Assembly (NCBI GenBank): GCA_018242585.1
Contig: JAFEBQ010000016.1
Location: forward strand, 62,001 to 126,000
DNA length: 64,000 nucleotides
DNA from: Planctomycetota bacterium
GTDB taxonomy: Bacteria > Planctomycetota > Planctomycetia > Pirellulales > PNKZ01
Direction: 5' to 3'
The notes below the pieces were generated by a model. That model was not told the origin of the DNA and ran no database searches. It saw nothing but the letters and a program-made list of their open reading frames with translations. A program made the position numbers and the translations under genes. Below are positions 18,072 to 26,500 of the stretch, piece by piece. The stretch's first letter is position 1; each line of letters starts with the position of its first letter.

Positions 18072-18135
18072 GTAGGTCAGGCCTTGGCCTGACGAAGTGG
18101 TGCGCACCATCTTGTCAGGCCAAGGCCTGACCTAC
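18072..18135. repeat. GTAGGTCAGGCC inverted pair, intact copy
   Basis: GTAG precedes a GTCAGGCC-TT-GGCCTGAC hairpin. A mirror-image copy (GTCAGGCCAAGGCCTGACCTAC) follows after about 21 bp. GTAG next to a palindrome, arranged tail to tail, is the REP/REPIN layout. The interrupted counterpart is at 48071-48203. Confidence 0.85.
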
Positions 18136-18160
18136 ACCTTGACCAACGCCATTAAGCAGG

Positions 18161-18195
18161 GGCGCCACTGGTGGCTAGTCCACCAGTGCGAAGCG
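18161..18195. repeat. GCCACTGGTGGC hairpin, copy 1
   Basis: GGCGCCACTGGTGGCTAGTCCACCAGTGCG forms a hairpin; the near-identical sequence is at 33037-33070. It lies just beyond the 3' end of the long TPR gene. Confidence 0.7.
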
Positions 18196-18227
18196 TGAGC
18201 GATCTTAAATCGCTGCTCGCGTAAAGC

Positions 18228-20786
18228 TCAGCGTCGTTGACACCGGGCCAGCAGTTCATCGAACTGCCGCTTCAACTCGGGGCCGCCGAGTTCCGGATGC
18301 AAGAGCGCCGTCAACTGCACGATCTGCACCGCGCGCGCAGCGTTGCCCAGCCGTTCATGGGCCAGCGCCAGTCCGAGCTTGGCTCGGAACCAGCGTTCAC
18401 TTCCCGGCTGGGTTCCCTGTTCGAGTTGGCGATACTTAGCTAGCGCCGCTTGCCAATTCGCCGCATCGGTTCCGTCGAGGAGCGCTTGGGCGTAGTGACT
18501 CATCACTTCGGCGTCGCGCGGCAGTTGCTTGCTCAGTTGTTCAAACGCCGCCAGTCCGTCGGGTCGCCGGCCCAGGTCGAGAATGGCCTGTGCCCGGTTT
18601 AGCTCGAACCGCCGCCGCTGGTCGGGTGTAAGCTTTTCGAGCGTAGCCGCGGGTTGTTGCTCGATGAATCGCAGTGACAGGCCGGCCAACTGGGCTCGGG
18701 CCTCGGGCGTGGCGCCAGCGGCCAGGCGCGCCAGATTGTCCAGCAGCGCGAGCATCTGGCTGGTGTTTCCCGCGGCGGCTTGGGCGATGGTGGTGGCCGC
18801 TTCGTCGCGCCGTCCTTGACCGGCCAGGGCCAGCGCCAGCCAGGCGTTCATCGACTCACGCCAGGCGGCGCTCGTCTCGCCCGGAGCGGCCAGCGCGGCG
18901 CGAACGATCCGCTCGGCCCGCGCGAACTGCTGACCGGCGTACTGCAACCAGATTTCCGCCGCCCATTGAGCGGCGTCGCGTTGCAGCGAAGTCCACTGGG
19001 CCGGCAATTGCCCGCTGGGGCCGGTGATCGTCTGCTCGCAATACGCAGCCGCCTGGGCCGCCAGAGCTTCAGTCGATTGTCGCTCGCGCCGCAGTTGATC
19101 AAGCCATTCCAGGTAACACCTCACGGCCGCTTCGACGGCTGCGGTGTATTGATCGCTCTCGGGACTCACGCCGCGAAAGGCCGCAATGGCCGGCTCCCAC
19201 GCGCGCTGACGCTCGCGCAGCCGGCCGAGCCAGACGCGCGCCTGGTCGGCGGTCTCGCCGCGCGGCCAGCGTTGCAGATGCTCATCAAGCCAGGCCAGGT
19301 ATTGCTTGAATGCCGCCTCGTCGGCGGGTTTAAGCTGCTGGGCCATGAGATAAATCGCCTGCAAGTGCGCGGCGCTTGCTCGGGCGTTCTCGGGCGACGC
19401 CAATGCCAGGGTGTGCAGCCGCTGGGCCGCCTGGCTGAATTGTTGTTGCTGCTGTTCGATGGCCGCGGCGGCCAGCGTGGCGGCGAACATCGCGTCGGTC
19501 TGTTTGGTTTCACGCGCGCGCTGGACGACGACTTCGTACGTGGCGATCGCCTCGCCGAGCTTGCCGACCCGATAGTAGCTCTCGGCTGCCCGGGTCAATT
19601 GTTCCAGGTCGGCCGAGGCCGGTGCGCCGCTGACCGCTCGGGCCAGCGTCATCTCGGCCATCCGTCCCCAGTAAGCAGTCTGTTGCTCTTCGATCCGGCG
19701 GGCCACCGCGGCGGCTTGCTGCTGTCGGCGCTCGGCCTCGGGAGCGTGATTCGCTTGCCGGTCAGCTTGTGCGGCCGCAAGGTACACCGCGAGAATTGAC
19801 ATGTCGAGTTCCGCCGGTCGCACGGCTGGCAGAGCTTGCTCGAGGGCGTCGGCTTCGCGCAGCGCGGCGTCAAGCTGTTTTTGAGCCAGGAGTAATTGCA
19901 GCCGTTCGGCGCGTAGGAGCAGCGCTACGTCGGCGGGGGGCTGCTTGCGCTGGAGTTCCGCCAGTAGTCGATCGGCGCTCGTCCAATCGTTCAACTCGCG
20001 CAGCGTTGCCACCCGGGCCACCTGCACTTGCCAATCGAGCGCGTCGTCGAGCGCCGGGATCGCCCCCAGCCGTTCGTACGCCTGTTGCATTGACGACAGC
20101 CGATCGGCGCTATCGGCCGGGTAGCAGAGCCCTTGCTCCATCAGGGCCAGCGACTGCTGATACGTGACGTTCCGCGTCAGCGCCAGCAATTGCGGCTCGC
20201 CAAGGGAATCTTCCGCCGTGGCGGCCCGACCGACGCGCTGACGCTGCAACGTATCGACCGTGGCCGCGGCATGAGCGAGTTGCTCGATCGCCTGTCGCAA
20301 ATGGAGCTTCGCCTGCTCTTGGACACCAGTTGAGTCGAGCGACAAGGGGGCCTCGGCGCGCAGTTGCCTGCCGCGACTTAACGCGATCAAGCCACGCTGT
20401 ACTTGAGTCAGCACCACGTCGCTCGGCGAGGGGTTTTGTTTCGCCACCGAGTCGAGTGCCGCAATCGCCCGCTGCCAGAGTTGCTCGCGGGCCTCGGGGG
20501 CGCTGTTGAGGGCCTGGTCGGCGCAGCTCCGCGCCATTTCCAGAGTGAACCAGACACGCCGGGCCGGCGACAGGCCCGAGCGATCGAGTTGGCGCTGGCA
20601 ATATCGCTCGGCCAACTCATACAGTTGACGCTCACGCAAGCCCGCCAGGAATCGCTCATCTTGGGGGCTGGCAACGACGTCACCGACTAACAGAAACCAA
20701 CACGCGACGACGTACAGCATCCACAGCGCGCGCAAGTTGCGACATTCGGGGAGCCGTCTCAGCGGTATGGCAAGCGTGCAGCGCAT
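18228..20786 (-). CDS. Large exported TPR-type protein (last gene of ExbBD operon)
   Basis: 852 residues with an N-terminal hydrophobic segment (about 20-40, LWMLYVVACWFLLVGDVVAS) that should export or anchor it. The rest is Leu/Ala/Gln-rich helical pairs spaced as tetratricopeptide-like repeats throughout, for example near residues 360-470 and 740-845 (AALAKYRQLEQG, LGLALAHERLGN). Such solenoids bind proteins. It follows the second ExbD gene by 22 bp, on the same strand, as the end of the vWA-TPR-ExbB-ExbD-ExbD-TPR run. A periplasmic scaffold partner of the ExbBD motor is a reasonable inference. The first ATG is used; its 20 residues before the hydrophobic segment are basic. Confidence 0.75.
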   Translation of the reverse strand: MRCTLAIPLRRLPECRNLRALWMLYVVACWFLLVGDVVASPQDERFLAGLRERQLYELAERYCQRQLDRSGLSPARRVWFTLEMARSCADQALNSAPEAREQLWQRAIAALDSVAKQNPSPSDVVLTQVQRGLIALSRGRQLRAEAPLSLDSTGVQEQAKLHLRQAIEQLAHAAATVDTLQRQRVGRAATAEDSLGEPQLLALTRNVTYQQSLALMEQGLCYPADSADRLSSMQQAYERLGAIPALDDALDWQVQVARVATLRELNDWTSADRLLAELQRKQPPADVALLLRAERLQLLLAQKQLDAALREADALEQALPAVRPAELDMSILAVYLAAAQADRQANHAPEAERRQQQAAAVARRIEEQQTAYWGRMAEMTLARAVSGAPASADLEQLTRAAESYYRVGKLGEAIATYEVVVQRARETKQTDAMFAATLAAAAIEQQQQQFSQAAQRLHTLALASPENARASAAHLQAIYLMAQQLKPADEAAFKQYLAWLDEHLQRWPRGETADQARVWLGRLRERQRAWEPAIAAFRGVSPESDQYTAAVEAAVRCYLEWLDQLRRERQSTEALAAQAAAYCEQTITGPSGQLPAQWTSLQRDAAQWAAEIWLQYAGQQFARAERIVRAALAAPGETSAAWRESMNAWLALALAGQGRRDEAATTIAQAAAGNTSQMLALLDNLARLAAGATPEARAQLAGLSLRFIEQQPAATLEKLTPDQRRRFELNRAQAILDLGRRPDGLAAFEQLSKQLPRDAEVMSHYAQALLDGTDAANWQAALAKYRQLEQGTQPGSERWFRAKLGLALAHERLGNAARAVQIVQLTALLHPELGGPELKRQFDELLARCQRR

Positions 20787-20808
20787 TCGTGGAACAATCG
20801 GGCCGATC

Positions 20809-21291
20809 TTAAGAACCCGCCGGTGGCTTCGGCGGCGCGGGATTCACCGGCGTGTGAGCCGCGAACTGAATTTTCTCAAAGCCGATCACGCGGCACATGT
20901 CGTAGGTGTCGATCACATCGCCCAGCGGCACGTCGGGCTGGCTGTCGAGAATCACCGGCAGGTCGGCGCGCAGTTGGGCCAGTTGCCCCAGCACGGCGCG
21001 CAGCTCGGGCAAGGTGGCAAAGTTCCGCGAGCTGAGCGACCAGCGCGTCTTGGCCCCTTCGCGCTCGATACGAATGATCACGTCTTCCAACTCGGCCAAG
21101 GCGGGATCGAGCGCGGTCGCGCCGGCACCCGCCCCCGGCGCGCGCAGATTGGTCGGTAGGACTTCTTCCAACGCCTGAAAGCTGACCGTGCAGACGAAAA
21201 AGATCAACAACTGAAACACGACGTCGATCATCGGCGTCATGTTCGTGTCCATCCGACCGCGATTGGCCTCGCTATAGCTGGGCACACGCAT
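20809..21291 (-). CDS. ExbD/TolR family biopolymer transport protein (second copy)
   Basis: 160-residue bitopic inner-membrane protein of the proton-driven Exb/Tol/Mot class. The transmembrane helix (about 18-40) contains the essential acidic residue Asp23 in MTPMIDVVFQLLIFF. A periplasmic domain with the ExbD beta/alpha pattern (LPVILDSQPDVPLGDVIDTYD) follows. Its ATG overlaps the stop of the first ExbD gene by one base (TGATG). It ends in a Pro-rich tail. Confidence 0.92.
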   Translation of the reverse strand: MRVPSYSEANRGRMDTNMTPMIDVVFQLLIFFVCTVSFQALEEVLPTNLRAPGAGAGATALDPALAELEDVIIRIEREGAKTRWSLSSRNFATLPELRAVLGQLAQLRADLPVILDSQPDVPLGDVIDTYDMCRVIGFEKIQFAAHTPVNPAPPKPPAGS

Positions 21292-21734
21292 CAGCCGCTC
21301 CCGTCGCGATGCAACACGGCGAAGGTGACCTTCCAGATGCCGCCGCGGGCGCAGGCCAGCAAGATCGGCTCGACGGCGCGATACGGCGCGGCGCGGTGGC
21401 AGCGAATCCGCACTTCGACTTCCTGGCCTGGGTGCTCGGCATGCCGGCTTTCAAAGCCGATGCGGCGTTCCAACTCGGCCGGGTCGACCGGCTGGCCGGC
21501 CAACATCAACTGTCCGTCGTCGAGGACGTTGATCGTTACGCGCCGCGCCGTCGATTCTTCGTCGTCGGGCTTGTGACCGCTGGCGGCTTTGGGCAGCTCC
21601 AGCTCGAGCTGCGTCTCTTGGTGAGCCAGGTGACCCGAGACGAGGAAGAAAATAATCAGCAAGAACGTGACGTCGATCATCGGCGTCATGTTGAATTCCA
21701 GGCTCGGTCGCGATTTGGCGTGAGGGACGAACAT
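21291..21734 (-). CDS. ExbD/TolR family biopolymer transport protein (first copy)
   Basis: 147 residues. One transmembrane helix after a short cytoplasmic head, with the proton-relay Asp21 in NMTPMIDVTFLLIIFF. The periplasmic part has the ExbD fold pattern (RRVTINVLDDGQLMLAGQPV) ending with an arginine/cysteine-containing segment (RIRCHRAAPYRAVEP). It starts 2 bp after the ExbB gene and overlaps the next ExbD by one base. Two non-identical ExbD subunits next to one ExbB suggests a hetero-oligomeric stator complex. Confidence 0.92.
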   Translation of the reverse strand: MFVPHAKSRPSLEFNMTPMIDVTFLLIIFFLVSGHLAHQETQLELELPKAASGHKPDDEESTARRVTINVLDDGQLMLAGQPVDPAELERRIGFESRHAEHPGQEVEVRIRCHRAAPYRAVEPILLACARGGIWKVTFAVLHRDGSG

Positions 21735-21736
21735 GA

Positions 21737-22507
21737 CTAACGTCCCTCCACCGGCGGGGCGACGGGGGCCGTGCGGCGCGGGGCCGGCCTGGGGGCGCGC
21801 AGCGGCGCGAGCGTCTGTTGAGCGGTCGACGCCAGTTGTCCGAGCATGTTTTCAACGCGGCTGCGAAACATGGCGAACAAGCCGAGCGCGGGAATGGCGA
21901 CGACCAGCCCTTCGACCGTAGTGATCAGGGCTTTGTAGATACCCTCGGCCAGATCGGCGGCGCGCGCGGCTCCTTGGGTGGTCGCGACCACGCGGAAGGC
22001 GAACACCATCCCGACCACCGTCCCCAGCAGACCGAGCATTGGCGCGATGTTGCCGATGACCGACAGGTATTCGATGCGGCGATAGAGCTTGCCGGCCTGC
22101 TCGGCAAGGGCGTCTTCCATTCCTTTCTCGATGGCCGGCCAACCTTCGTCGGCGTGGCGCAGGCCCGCTTCCAGCACGATGGCCAGGCACGATCGATCGT
22201 TGTGACAGACTTGCAGCGCCTCGGCGATCTGGCCTTGCTGGGCCAACTGCCAGACCTGTTCAACCAGCGCGCGGGGCATGAGGACCGGTTGCCGTAGCGT
22301 GCGCAGGTAGTCGATGGCCAGGCCGACGGCGACGATCGACAACAGAATGATCACCGCGCCGACGCTGCCGCCGGCCAGGATGATGCCGCTGAACGAGTTG
22401 ACGTCATCCTCGACTTGGCGCTGAGCCTCGGGGGTTTGCGCGGCCAGGGGCGCAGCCAGCGCCAGCCAGCCGATCAACGTCAGCGCCGCGTAACGAATGG
22501 TGTGCAA
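21737..22507 (-). CDS. ExbB/TolQ/MotA-type proton channel protein
   Basis: 256 residues: signal-like N-terminus (about 1-23), then three transmembrane helices (about 44-65, 150-172 and 190-215) with the family hallmark NIAPMLGLLGTVVGMVFAF and the C-terminal TTVEGLVVAIPALGLFAMFR. It forms the pentameric motor core that uses proton flow to move ExbD. The start is TTG at 22507, supported by AAAGGAG 7 nt upstream; an ATG just upstream is out of frame. A Pro/Arg-rich tail follows the last helix. Third gene of the operon, after the TPR protein by 19 bp. Confidence 0.92.
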   Translation of the reverse strand: MHTIRYAALTLIGWLALAAPLAAQTPEAQRQVEDDVNSFSGIILAGGSVGAVIILLSIVAVGLAIDYLRTLRQPVLMPRALVEQVWQLAQQGQIAEALQVCHNDRSCLAIVLEAGLRHADEGWPAIEKGMEDALAEQAGKLYRRIEYLSVIGNIAPMLGLLGTVVGMVFAFRVVATTQGAARAADLAEGIYKALITTVEGLVVAIPALGLFAMFRSRVENMLGQLASTAQQTLAPLRAPRPAPRRTAPVAPPVEGR

Positions 22508-22526
22508 GCCATCACTCCTTTGATGT

Positions 22527-23582
22527 TCATTTGGTCGCGGCCGGCGCGGCGCTTAGCTCTCGCAAACGCTCCTGCGCGGCCGACAGGTTCGATGATTCGG
22601 GATAGTTGGCAATCAGTTCGCGATAAAGCCGGGCGGCGTCGACGGGTTTGCCCAGTTTTTCCAGCGCCTGGCCGGCCAGCCAGAGACTCTCGCTGGCCAG
22701 CGGCCGGTCGTCGCTGTTGACGATCGCCACACGTAGTAGCGCGATGGCGCCCGCCTCGGGTTGATCGCGCTGGACCAGTGCGCGCCCCAGGGCGAACTCG
22801 GGACCGGCGCGCAGCGACTCGGGAAACCTTTCCACGCGCTCGGCCCAGGCGTTGAGCGTCACTGATGTGGCCGTTGGAAACGTCACACGCCACGATTGAG
22901 CCTCGGCCAGCATGGCCACACGCTCGTCCTTGCTGAATGCTAGGGTACGTAGCAAGGTCAGCGCGTTGGCCTGGTTCGACGTGGTCAAAAGATAACTCGT
23001 CCCCAACAGTTGCGCCAGGGGCGAATCGCTGCGGCCGGCCCACTCGCGAGCCTTTTGCTCCAGGTCGGCTGGCACGCTTTGCGGACGCCACGCCAGCGGG
23101 ATGGTGTCGAAGTAGGGGGTGTTCGGATCGTCCTTGGCCAGTGTGAGGAAGTAATCTCCCGCGATGGCCGCGCGATCGAGCCGCGCGTAGCAGACGACCA
23201 GCCGCGACAAGATCAGCCGGCGGACCCAGCGCCGTGTTTCACGGTCGGGCTTCAAGGCGTCGTTGTACTTCTGCACGGCGGCCGCGTATTGCCGGGCGGC
23301 TAGCAGTTCGTCCCCTTGGCGGTGCTCGGCCGTCCGCGCGGTCTGAATCTCGATCACCTGTCGACCGGGGAACTTCTGCTGCGAGCCGCCGGGAAGCTGG
23401 ATCGAAAGCTCCGCGCCGGTGTAATCGAGCACGGTGCCGGTCATCCGCACTCGCCCGTCAGGCTTCGATGCCGATGACAACGTGACGATGTCCTCGCCGC
23501 GCAGCGGCGCGACGCCGACGAATACGACGACCAGCGCCACTCGAACGAGCCGACTCGTGTTGTGCCGATCCGTGTATCTCAT
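22527..23582 (-). CDS. Exported TPR-type protein (second gene of ExbBD operon)
   Basis: 351 residues from the ATG at 23582, giving MRYTDRHNTSRLVRVALVVVFVGVAP, a signal peptide. A short beta-rich N-terminal region (MTGTVLDYTGAELSIQLPGG, residues about 45-75) is followed by helical repeats. The clearest TPR motifs are at the C-terminus (LWLAGQALEKLGKPVDAARLYRELIANYPES). The longer open frame to 23699 lies inside the upstream vWA gene. Its start overlaps the vWA stop by 4 nt (ATGA). Probably a periplasmic adaptor of the ExbBD system. Confidence 0.8.
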   Translation of the reverse strand: MRYTDRHNTSRLVRVALVVVFVGVAPLRGEDIVTLSSASKPDGRVRMTGTVLDYTGAELSIQLPGGSQQKFPGRQVIEIQTARTAEHRQGDELLAARQYAAAVQKYNDALKPDRETRRWVRRLILSRLVVCYARLDRAAIAGDYFLTLAKDDPNTPYFDTIPLAWRPQSVPADLEQKAREWAGRSDSPLAQLLGTSYLLTTSNQANALTLLRTLAFSKDERVAMLAEAQSWRVTFPTATSVTLNAWAERVERFPESLRAGPEFALGRALVQRDQPEAGAIALLRVAIVNSDDRPLASESLWLAGQALEKLGKPVDAARLYRELIANYPESSNLSAAQERLRELSAAPAATK

Positions 23583-24571
23583 GGGCGCAATTGCCGCGTG
23601 ATGTCGATGTACAGGTATTGCCCGTGGTTCTCGCGGGCTAGGACTTGCAGGAAGTTTTCGCTCCCTGCCGGGGCCGGGCCGACGGCGAACATGATGCAAT
23701 TGATCGAGGCCCGCTGGTTGGCTCGGCGGACGCGCTGCATCTGCGGGGGGCTGAGCCCTGGCTGGTCGGCATCGGTCAGGAAGAAGATCACGTCGGCGTC
23801 CAGGCGCAGGGCCATCATCAGCGCGTCGTAATGGTTGGTGCCGCCGTCGGCGACCATGCCGCTGACAAACTGATGAGCCGCCCGCTTGTTGGCGTCGGTG
23901 GCGAACGTCAAACGCCCTTGCAGACCTTGCGGGTTAAAGATCGTGGGCCGCTCGTTGTAGAAGATGATCTGGAAGCTGTGCTCGGGGCCCAGACTGTCGA
24001 GGCTGGCTAAGAGTTCTCCCTTGGCCGAGCGGAGCGCGCTGTTCCCTTCGCCCCCCATGCTGGCCGAACGATCGAAGACATAGACGAACCGCTGTCCCTC
24101 GCCGACCAGGCCGTAAACTTTGGTCCGGGCAAAGTTCCCTTGCTTCGAGCTGCCCGACGGCGCCCCTTGGGTCAGACCCGTCGCCGAGGGGGCCGCCTGG
24201 CCGGTGGCCGCGCCGGGGCCGATGGTATTGCGCTGCTTGGGCAACGCCTCGCTCAAGTCGAGCGGTGGCCGATCGGCGGCAGCAGTGGCCAGCGGGTTGT
24301 TTTGGGCGACGGCGTCGCTGGGCTGGTCCGCGGTCGGGGCGTCGAGCGGGGCCGATTCGTATTGCAACTCGCCCGACGGCGCCACATGGGCCAGCACCAC
24401 GCCGACGTCGCGGCCGGGTTCGGTGGCCGCCCCGCGCTGCTCGGGGGTCAGCAGCAAGCCCATCGTGGTGAACAGCCCGGCATGAAACACCAACGACAGC
24501 GCCCAGGACGGAACGCGCGCAGCCCAGCCGACGCGCGGTTCGTCGTTCGTCGTTTCGGCGTGCTGGGACAT
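23579..24571 (-). CDS. von Willebrand factor A domain protein with N-terminal membrane anchor
   Basis: 330 residues. A transmembrane segment (about 22-42, PSWALSLVFHAGLFTTMGLLL) is followed by a disordered Ala/Pro-rich stretch (to about 140) and a VWA domain. The metal-ion adhesion site is intact: D167-x-S169-x-S171 (DRSASMGGEG), with a later Thr in GGTNHYDALMMA and DVIFFLTDAD. The first 60 residues resemble the TonB-like anchors seen in planctomycete VWA proteins. It heads the operon and overlaps the TPR gene by 4 nt. It would bind a partner in the periplasm in a metal-dependent way (inference). Confidence 0.88.
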   Translation of the reverse strand: MSQHAETTNDEPRVGWAARVPSWALSLVFHAGLFTTMGLLLTPEQRGAATEPGRDVGVVLAHVAPSGELQYESAPLDAPTADQPSDAVAQNNPLATAAADRPPLDLSEALPKQRNTIGPGAATGQAAPSATGLTQGAPSGSSKQGNFARTKVYGLVGEGQRFVYVFDRSASMGGEGNSALRSAKGELLASLDSLGPEHSFQIIFYNERPTIFNPQGLQGRLTFATDANKRAAHQFVSGMVADGGTNHYDALMMALRLDADVIFFLTDADQPGLSPPQMQRVRRANQRASINCIMFAVGPAPAGSENFLQVLARENHGQYLYIDITRQLRP

Positions 24572-24697
24572 TACAAAACTTCAGAGTGTGACTCGTGGGG
24601 AATCGTTCCTGGGAATTGTATGAAATGTGGCGCGTTCGATGAACGTGAATTCACCGCGCCCCGGCCTGGCCGCGTGGGACTGCTAGCCCCGCGCCGC

Positions 24698-26197
24698 CTA
24701 CAGATAAGGCGAAAAGAGCCGGGCAATGCCGTCGCGCAGCCGGACGGGGAGCGCCCGCGAGTCAACCTCGGTCAGGGTGACTTGCCGCGCGGTGGCCAGC
24801 TTTTTGGCGGCCAGTTGCTCGAGCTGGGTGGCCAACGCCGCGTCGTAACATTCGACGTTGAACTCGAAATTAAGCCGCAGGCTGCGCTGGTCCCAGTTGC
24901 CCGAGCCCAGCAAGGTCCAACAGTCGTCGACGATCATCAGCTTGGTGTGATCGAACGGGGGCGCGCTGTACCAGACGCGGCAGCCATGTTCGAGCACCTG
25001 CCACAACTGGGCGGTGCAGGCCCACTGGACCAGGGCCAGATTGTTCTGGGCCGGCAGAATGATGTCGACCTCGACGCCGCGCATGCGGGCCACGCCCAGC
25101 GCGGTGATCAACGCCTGGTCGGGCAGGAAGTAGGGGGTGAGGATGCGAATCCGCGATTCGGCGCAGGAAATCGCCCCCAAGATGCTCAGCCGGAGTTTGC
25201 CCCGGTTTTCGTCGGGACCATCGACGATGCCGCGGGCCAGCGCTTCGCCCACCGGTTCGATCATGGGGAACCAGGACTCACCGTCCAACGATTCGCCGGT
25301 AGCGAACTCCCAGTCGTCGGCAAACACCTGGGCCAGGTGCGAGGCGATCGGCCCTTCGAGCTTGAAGTGCAAGTCGTTCAGTTCGTCGTCGCTTTCCTCG
25401 CCCTGCTTGCCGCAGCGGCGGATGTTCATGCCGCCGGTAAAGCCAACGTGGCCGTCGACGACAAGGATTTTGCGGTGATTGCGCAGATTGAAGTACGGCG
25501 CGAAGACCGGCACATAGGTGGGCAGAAAGCGCGCCGACCGCACCTTCAACTTGGGCAACAGCGAAAAGATGGTCGGCAGCGAGTAGCGCGCGCCGATGGC
25601 GTCGACCAGCACGCGGACCTCGACGCCCCGCTCGACGGCCTGGCCGAGCGCTGCGGCGAACTCGCGCCCGGTGATGTCGTTGTTAAAAATATAGGTCGCC
25701 AGCACGATGCTTTTCTGGGCGTCACGAATGGCGGCCAGCATTTCGGGATAAGCCCGCGACCCGTGTTCGAGCGGCGTCACGCGGTTGCCGATCACCAGCG
25801 GCTGCCCGGTCACCTCGCCGACCAGCCGGACCAGCGGGTCAAGGTGCGCGCCGTGCCCCGACGTGGCCTTGAACAGCCGATCGACCGTGCTGGTCGGCGA
25901 CTTGGAGCGGCGCTGACCACGCGCCATGGGGCCGCGCAGCGAACGGGCACGGCGACGAATCCGGTTGATGCCCAGCAGGAAATACAGCGTCGCGCCGACC
26001 AACGGGGTTAGCCAAATCAGTCCGACCCAGCCAATGGCCGAGCGCGGGTCGCGCTTGTTCAACAGCGCGTGGCCGCCGGCGACAAGCTGCAAACAGACGG
26101 TGGCCAGCCCGAGCAGGTGGAGCCAGTAATGCTGTACAAAGTTGGATGTCTCAACAAAGTCCACGATGTTCGCCCGGCCCGCTGTCTCGGTGGTCAT
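24698..26197 (-). CDS. Cardiolipin synthase, phospholipase D superfamily
   Basis: 499-residue membrane-bound enzyme that makes cardiolipin from two phosphatidylglycerols. Two N-terminal hydrophobic segments (about 20-75) precede two HKD catalytic motifs: HRKILVVDGHVGFTGG in the first half and HTKLMIVDDCWTLLGSGNWD in the second. Length and two-TM plus two-HKD layout match bacterial Cls. The ATG at 26197 (MTTETAGRANIVDF) is preferred to an upstream start at 26329, which falls in repeat-bearing DNA. It stands alone. Confidence 0.92.
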   Translation of the reverse strand: MTTETAGRANIVDFVETSNFVQHYWLHLLGLATVCLQLVAGGHALLNKRDPRSAIGWVGLIWLTPLVGATLYFLLGINRIRRRARSLRGPMARGQRRSKSPTSTVDRLFKATSGHGAHLDPLVRLVGEVTGQPLVIGNRVTPLEHGSRAYPEMLAAIRDAQKSIVLATYIFNNDITGREFAAALGQAVERGVEVRVLVDAIGARYSLPTIFSLLPKLKVRSARFLPTYVPVFAPYFNLRNHRKILVVDGHVGFTGGMNIRRCGKQGEESDDELNDLHFKLEGPIASHLAQVFADDWEFATGESLDGESWFPMIEPVGEALARGIVDGPDENRGKLRLSILGAISCAESRIRILTPYFLPDQALITALGVARMRGVEVDIILPAQNNLALVQWACTAQLWQVLEHGCRVWYSAPPFDHTKLMIVDDCWTLLGSGNWDQRSLRLNFEFNVECYDAALATQLEQLAAKKLATARQVTLTEVDSRALPVRLRDGIARLFSPYL

Positions 26198-26284
26198 CAA
26201 CGCGCGCGAGTGCCACGATACCACGGCGAGGCGCGGTTCTCCACGGGCGCGGACGCGACGCGGCAGACTTGGAGTTTGCTTCCG

Positions 26285-26309
26285 TAGGGTCCGCAACCCG
26301 TGCGTACCA
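26285..26309. repeat. GTAGGGTacgcaCCC half-element
   Basis: GTAGGGTCCGCAACCCGTGCGTACC, followed by ATGAACCCGGTTT, matches the left half of the element at 58214-58285. The right half is missing. Confidence 0.65.
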
Positions 26310-26337
26310 TGAACCCGGTTTCGGTGCAAAGGTCGGG

Positions 26338-26466
26338 GGTGGCCCAGCCGCTTGCCGGCTGGGTCGCGCTAGCGGCAAGAACAAGCTTGGACGCTCAATC
26401 ACACGGCGATGATGCTCGTTCTTCTTGTTGCTTCCGCAACCCGGCCGACGAGCGGCCGGGCCACCC
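26338..26466. repeat. Composite GGGTGGC...GCCACCC element, copy 1
   Basis: Left arm GGGTGGCCCAGCCG...GGCAAGAACAAG; right arm TTCTTGTTGCTTCCG...GGGCCACCC. Each arm has its own hairpin, and the 30-odd-base core between them is unique. Same layout at 32848-32999 and 34696-34852. Confidence 0.7.
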
Positions 26467-26500
26467 CTGGTCAATCGCCAACACTTGTTGGAACGCTACT

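Larger units (their letters stand above)
26198..26500. other. Intergenic, 303 bp, repeat-bearing
   Basis: Contains a GTAG half-element (26285-26309) and a composite GGGTGGC...GCCACCC element (26338-26466). No gene supported. Confidence 0.6.
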
